This document shows, piece after piece, positions 59,217-64,000 of a DNA stretch of 64,000 nucleotides; the first letter of the stretch is position 1, and the number at the start of each line of letters is the position of its first letter. The DNA lies in assembly GCA_032622095.1 (NCBI GenBank), contig CP136069.1, positions 206,950,750 to 207,014,749 of the forward strand. Reading direction: 5' to 3'. A model generated the notes under the pieces. That model did not search any database and was not told where the DNA came from. It saw nothing but the letters and a program-made list of their open reading frames with translations. Source of the stretch: Siphonodentalium dalli. Its lineage: Eukaryota; Mollusca; Scaphopoda; Gadilida; Siphonodentaliidae. The position numbers and the translations under genes were made by a program.

Positions 59217-59937
59217 GCCACGAGTGCAAGTTCAAATGTTTTGTCATCACGAATGAGATATAACCCATATCCACTGAAAAGGTGTGGATATTCTGTTTAT
59301 TATATACTTTGGTTACTTGCCTATGGCCCCAAATGAATGTCAACAAATCAGAAATTTCAAGCTGATATCACTCACTAGTGGGATATCACTTATATCTCGC
59401 TGCTAAAACCTTATAATTCATGGGCAATTATATAATAAATTCCTCTTATCATGGAGAAGAATAATATATCAATTTGGTGGAAATCTGCGCTAATAATATT
59501 TTTAATCAATTGTTGGTGCGGATGGTGCCCCTCTCCCATGTGCACACTTGAGTCGAACGGCGCCATATCATGGAGGTGATTATGTATAAGTTTGGTGGAA
59601 ATTGGCGACAAAACTATTTCACCCTTTCTCCTCCTTACACCAACAGCGTCACTTTATAAACATTTTAACCCGCACCATTATCTTCCTCGTTAAAAGTTAC
59701 CCCCGTTAGACCGCCTTGGTGTCATCTCGATTGTAGCCCGTGAAGTAATTATAGAATATAGACATACAGATATTCGCAAATCTATCTAGGCACCATGTAC
59801 ATTTGGCGTTTTTTAAATTCATGATTTGATTCGTCTTATCATTGTCACTAATAATTTTTTATCAGTTTTGCTGACCCTCCCGTCCCTATTTCGGACTCAA
59901 GCGGTGCCACTTTTGACATCTTTAAACCACACACTTA
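59217..59937 (-). repeat. Reverse-oriented relative of the 26.7-28.4 kb array
   Basis: Read on the minus strand, it contains CACCAAACTTATACATAATC, AAGATAATGGTGCGGGTTAA, TAACTTTTAACGAGGAAGAT and CCGAAATAGGGACGGGAGGG, matching 27.4-28.15 kb. The match resumes at 62103 after the inserted element. It shows the same family scattered in both orientations. Confidence 0.7.
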
Positions 59938-60150
59938 AGGTTGTTCCACACCGGGCGCGAGCGAGCGATTATAACGGCCGTTTTCTAACGTCCGTAGCAG
60001 TTCAAAGCGCGCGATTTTTATGTCCACACCGCAAGCGACTGAAACGCTTCGAATAAAAAACTTCGTAGCGCGCGATAGTCAGCTTATTATTCTGTGTGTA
60101 CGCTAATTTCATGGGAGACAGGTGGCTGCATGGGGGATACCCCCACCCCA

Positions 60151-60907
60151 CACAATTATGACTAATGTGTAGGGTTTCTACAAATAACGTGTAGCCCTGC
60201 TACACAACCATTATTCATTTTTTATCTTAAACATATTTTACACAATAAATGGGTCAATTTATACGTTACACATGTTGTGTAAATTCTTACACATATATAT
60301 CGTAGACAAGAATGTAAAGTTCAGAATTCCGAACTGTGGGTATATAGTATTCATGGCAAATGGAGATTTATATGTTAAAACTTTCATGGCGTACAATAGT
60401 ACGTAATATTTTGCTCTGTCATGTGTGAGTTTTCGTTTTAAATGAACAAACCATGGTCGTGGCGTGGTTGCACGTGATTAGTATTAACGTATTACAACAA
60501 TCATATAAACAAGAGTAAGAGCAGTATTCTTCATGAAAGTTTTAACAAATATATCCTCATATATCATTAATACAATACTCACAAGTCGGAATTCTGAACT
60601 TACATTCCTTCTCTAACATTTGTTTATTCTCGTCACTCAAAATTACATGGGTATTGAGACAGTAGTAAATTGTATTCCAAAACATATACTCAAACAATAT
60701 CGTCGTCATGTAGCAGACTATGAAACTGAAGGCACGCAATGCGCACGATCTACATTCTTACACAAGTGTGTGTAATAAAATGTACACATTATGTGTAGAA
60801 CGGCACTTGGTCAATGTATTTGTATGTAAAACTACACATTGCTATGTGTATTAACCGGGTTTACACATTTGATGTGTAATCGTTTCTACACATTAGTTAT
60901 AATAGTG
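60151..60907. mobile_element. 757-bp MITE-like element with ATGTGTA-rich ends
   Basis: The left end ATTATGACTAATGTGTAG (60155-60172) is inverted at 60886-60904. Multiple TACACA/TGTGTA pairs lie near both ends, for example around 60260-60300 and 60765-60880, giving repeated small hairpins. It is nested inside the PIF/Harbinger-like element, so it is younger. No target duplication could be confirmed. Confidence 0.6.
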
Positions 60908-61169
60908 CTCCCACCCGGTAATACGCGATTATTATTAGTTGATGAATGCATTGTCTCATGTTTACCACAACGTCTTTTGGAATGAACTAGCCTCGTTATA
61001 TTCTTTATCATTTCCCCTGATTATACCAAAATATAATTCACAAGCCAATGGAGCAGATTATACGGTCCATGATTTTAGTTCTTTACAAGGAATAAACTGA
61101 ATATAGTAATCTAAGGTGGAATTTCAGTCACGAAAAATAACAAAAATAAATGGTTTAATTATTTGGTCA

Positions 61170-61292
61170 CAGAGACATACAGTCACACAGACACACATGG
61201 CATACATGCATACATACATACATACATACATACAGTCATACAGACACACACAGTCATACAGACACACATGTGCCATACAGACACACATGCGT
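61170..61292. repeat. (CATA)n / (CAGACACA)n microsatellite
   Basis: CATACATACATACATACATA at about 61203-61235 is surrounded by ACAGTCA and CAGACACACA units. The frames on both strands here are low-complexity artefacts. Confidence 0.85.
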
Positions 61293-61536
61293 TGTACTTC
61301 GATTATTAGCTTCTCGCTAAAGTCCTCCATTATCGCGGCGACAAATCAGTGTTCCGTCATCAAATAGAAAAATAACGGTCGTATAAACACCTATTTGAGA
61401 GCCGTCCAATTATCGCGCTGGTTTGCAACAAAGCGACAATTCGACGAAGCATAAAATCACTGCTATAATCGCCTCGTGGTCAGCGAGTCGGTCGCTTGCG
61501 GTGTGAACATAAAAATCGCGCGCTTTGAACTGCTAC

Positions 61537-62053
61537 AATTCAATTTCAATTCAATTTATTGGTATATACTCGTCGTCGTTTTGACATTTAGAGTGGAACA
61601 TATACAGTGTTAAATTTCAAAATATTTATTAATTGTGCATGCGTGCAGTGAATAAATATACGACAATATCATATGGGATATGTGGTCAGTAATCAGTGGG
61701 TCAGTAATCAGTGGGTTTGGGTCGGTTTTAGTAGTTGTTTTGGTGTGCCTCAGGAGATCCTCGTTATTGATTGGGCTTTCTTAATAAATAGAGCAAGATT
61801 AGTAAGAGTTCGTTTGTTACCGCTATTAAATAGGTCGGTTAGCTTCAATGTATTGGGTCTTTTATAGTAATATTTCTTTATATATCTTGATCTCAGCTCT
61901 TTCAAGTTTGGGCATACTAATATGAAATGGAATTCATCTCCGATTCCCTCTCCGCATAACGAGCATAATCTCTCGTTATATGGTGTGTTTGTCCAGGAAC
62001 CAGTCTCCACCGGCAGGCGGTGGTTTCTGGACCTGAACCTCACTAATGGCATA
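61537..62053 (-). mobile_element. 5'-truncated LINE 3' fragment
   Basis: Read on the minus strand, it begins inside the C-terminal coding region and ends in an A/T tail, ACCAATAAATTGAATTGAAA. It sits in the right arm of the PIF-like element. Compared with the intact left arm, about 7 bases (GGACGTT) are missing at the junction, so insertion deleted rather than duplicated the target. Confidence 0.75.
61750..62050 (-). pseudogene. LINE ORF2 C-terminus, truncated
   Basis: About 95 residues of the retrotransposon polyprotein tail remain in frame, ending at a TAA or TAG stop at 61750. They include FRSRNHRLPVETGSW, CSLCGEGIGDEFHFILVC (C-x2-C...H...C zinc-knuckle-like motif) and NLKELRSRYIKKYY. This ending is typical of mollusc and amphioxus LINEs of the I/L2/Nimb type. 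Upstream of about 62050 the same frame runs into the host transposon's arm and is not part of the gene. It is a different family from the LINEs at 13-16 kb and 21-25 kb. Confidence 0.8.
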
Positions 62054-62102
62054 AGAAAACGGCCGTTATAATCGCTCGCTCGCGCCCGGTGTGGAACAAC
62101 CT

Positions 62103-62300
62103 TTAGACTTATGGAAATGAATACATATAAAATTGGTAAAAATTGGCTAGTATACAAATTCATATCAAATTTAGTGCCGCAATATCTCTCACCCAAACAG
62201 AGCCAAGTTCAGGTATTTAAACTGCACCATTATACTTCTTGTATCACGGTGAAAAATATTTATCAATCTGGTGGAAATCAGTGTTAAACATATAGCAGGG
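62103..62300 (-). repeat. Continuation of the array family after the insertion
   Basis: Minus-strand reading gives CAATTTTTACCAATTTTATA, TTTGATATGAATTTGTATAC and GGTGAGAGATAT, matching 27.74-27.83 kb. It establishes that the PIF-like element landed inside this array unit. Confidence 0.7.
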
Positions 62301-62728
62301 CGGCTAAGTGTACAATCGTTCACTTGGTGATACAAGCATGAAATTTGGCACGATTGATCAGTATGGGCCACTAAACAATATTGTTCGACAAACCGCGCAA
62401 AAATCCAAGATGGGTGCCATTTTCAAAATGGCCGCCATTTTCAGCTATGTCAGTTTTCGAATTTTGAAAAGTTAACCGATTTTATCGATGTATCACTCAA
62501 ACAAGAGATCTTTTGTCATTTCTAAAGGTTGAACTGAAATTAAAACAAAACCCGAGTATGTTTTTAAAATATATTGTAACAAATTAGCTGTTTTGTTTCA
62601 AAATTTTGGCATTTTTATATCACTTAACTTTCAAATTGTGAAAAAAAATTAATTTTCAAACAATTTAACCTCACATTATATATGCTGTTAGTTCTGGGAA
62701 AGCTACACATATTCGTGACTATCAGTTC
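62301..62728. other. Repeat-like intergenic sequence
   Basis: CAAGATGGGTGCCATTTTCA and ATGGCCGCCATTTTC at about 62408-62440 are phrases seen in many animal repeats. No gene or terminus was recognised. Confidence 0.45.
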
Positions 62729-64000
62729 TTAGAGTCTTTTAAACTTGGCAGCAACAACTGCATAAAGTGGTGCATGGAAGCCCAATATGCATCGCCCATT
62801 ATACGCCTTCTTGCAGCCGTATTTGGTCAACTGACTGCAACATTTGGCAATTGGTGGAAGCTCCGTCCAAAATGGTTCCCAGTGACTGCCATTATTTGCC
62901 CATCCCCAATCTGCAGGACTCGGGTAAGCTGGTTTACGTGCCAATGATTGTCCCAATATATGCCCTGCCTCGTATGCGGCTTTCTTGGCATGTTGCAACA
63001 GCGCAGACCTTGTAGTTGGAATAGCATTGTATGGTCTATGTTTCCGTGCAAAAAAAAGTCTGGTCTGGCTTCATTAATGTACATTCTAACGAATCCCTCG
63101 ATTACTGCAATGTCATGTTACATGGTGGAAATACATTCCATGCCTGCCATGCAGACTTTTTCCCTTTCCTGCCAAATGCAGATACGCACATCCACTAATT
63201 GCATAGAGAAAGAGAATTCCATAACATTTTGTTGTACCTATGACCGAATGCTTTCAAACTGGAGTATACGCTTAGAGAAATAATCACTGCATTCGTATCG
63301 GTGGCATGGTAATTATCCTGTTGTGTTGGTTTATCACTGCGTGTTTTGCATGCACAGATATCCGTGTATCAGCCTCTTCACGTGTGCATGGTGCAATATT
63401 ATGCACATCAAGTTCATGGTTACTTTGTACATGTTCACATTTGGTGAAAACAATGCCATTGTCCGTATTAACATTTATAATTTTGTCAGCAAAGAAGTGA
63501 AATACTAGTATATCTGTTTTGTTGTTTAATCGCGAAGAAAGCTATACCAGTCTGCTAGAGTTTTGCTAGATCATGATACCCTTCTCCTGATTCCTTTTCC
63601 GCGCTTTGATATGGTTTCCTGTTTGCGTCTAATTACACTTCAAACATGATGTCAGTTCTCTTATATTTATGGCAATATGTCTGTATTTTAGGAATGACAA
63701 TGTCTTAATTGTGCATATTCATCAAATTTTTTCACACTATTAGGTTTAAGACCATTTATTATGTCAGAGCCATATATTATCACAGCATCTGCAGAGGGTG
63801 CTTCCTCAGGCAGTGTTAACTCTGCTTCAAATGTATCCATCAATTGAGATTTTTGCCGCAAATTTTGTCTCGTTCAATGATGGGGTAAATTGTGCAATTA
63901 TATCGTTAACAAGCAATACAGCGACCGATCCCATGCCTCTTCGCCACCTTATTAGTTAATACCATGATTTTTAAATGGACAACCCATGTTTTGATAAGCA
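62729..64000 (-). pseudogene. Broken copy of a multi-copy invertebrate gene family, partial at window edge
   Basis: The function of this family is not known to me. Reading the minus strand from 64000 downward, fragments appear in order: LMDTFEAELTLPEEAPSADA and NGLKPNSVKKFDEYAQ (about 63845-63705); SKRGKGIRRRV (about 63610-63577) then LADWYSFLRD; NTDNGIVFTKCEHV and APCTREEADTRISVH (about 63470-63360); a worn stretch; then LLQHAKKAAYEAGHILGQSL and PADWGWANNGSHWEPFWTEL and CGCKK-like residues with later cysteines lost (about 63010-62730). I recall the RGKGIRRRV, PCT-EEADTR and WGW...WT-LP...C-CKK order in many predicted proteins from marine invertebrates. Here it carries several in-frame stops and frame changes with no intron signals at them, so it is a pseudogene. 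The 5' part lies beyond the window. Confidence 0.65.

Larger units (their letters stand above)
59938..62102. mobile_element. PIF/Harbinger-like TIR element, 2165 bp, with two nested insertions
   Basis: The ends AGGTTGTTCCACACCGGGCG at 59938 and its complement ending at 62102 are inverted. The arms continue through GAGCGAGCGATTATAACGGC and GCAGTTCAAAGCGCGCGATT to about 60045 (left) and 61490 (right). TTA flanks both sides (59935-59937, 62103-62105). A 3-bp TTA duplication supports PIF/Harbinger. The flanking repeat sequence is continuous across the insertion. No transposase is present. Confidence 0.78.

Noticed and set aside
61116-61367. ORFs across the CATA/CAGA microsatellite
   Set aside because: Low-complexity peptide strings on both strands generated by the microsatellite.

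Overview
The window reads as nuclear DNA from an animal, most likely a bivalve or other mollusc. It contains no operons, long bacterial-type genes or rRNA. What it does contain is decayed non-LTR retrotransposons, MITE and foldback elements, Helitron-like 3' ends, and tandem cores of about 145-160 bp that include the GGGCCATAACTC motif. These cores sit beside CAGA/CGGA microsatellites, a combination known from bivalve pearl-like/HINE elements and BIV160-type satellites. The species assignment is inference.

Host coding content is minimal. The best candidates are: a 149-codon single-pass membrane-protein-like frame at 34279-33830 (-); one exon-like block at 37643-37886 with a GTAAGT donor and a tyrosine-recombinase-like G-H...Y box; and a broken copy of a multi-copy invertebrate family (RGKGIRRRV / PCTREEADTR signatures) running off the right edge at 62729-64000 (-). 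No function can be assigned to the first. Most other open frames are explained by repeats or base composition.

Layout. 1-12.3 kb: AT-rich, mostly unreadable sequence with three foldbacks/palindromes and small tandem repeats. 12.46-16.05 kb: a 533-bp MITE with TTA target duplications next to a dead LINE whose YADD box reads YADN. 16.78-19.56 kb: a repeat element whose second copy lies at 53.52-59.22 kb. 20.1-20.6 kb: a foldback. 21.8-25.0 kb: a second LINE with frameshifts. 25.1-29.4 kb: Helitron-like termini, a 122-bp tandem repeat and a long degenerate array of about 145-bp units. 29.4-32 kb: a 181-bp tandem repeat and a palindrome of about 150 bp. 35.1-37.35 kb: a 724-bp tandem duplication whose second copy is split by a 764-bp hAT-like insertion. 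39.1-50.75 kb: a large composite. 51.5-53.1 kb: an 87-bp MITE with a perfect 8-bp target duplication, a pearl/HINE fragment and two SINE-like tRNA arms. 59.2-62.3 kb: nested transposons.

The most unusual object is the composite at 39335-50562. It has the order A1 - 3.1 kb - B1 directly joined to A2 - 6.6 kb - B2, where A1/A2 (about 500 bp) and B1/B2 (244 bp) are near-identical direct repeats sharing only TTA at the joint. This is the split-direct-repeat order of Ngaro/PAT-type tyrosine-recombinase retroelements, or two head-to-tail copies of a rolling-circle element. Neither interior encodes a recognisable protein. The first interior carries 17 copies of a motif of about 56 bp that can form two hairpins, mostly in pairs 71-76 bp apart. 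The second carries a recurrent ACTCGTC-ATGAGT inverted motif.
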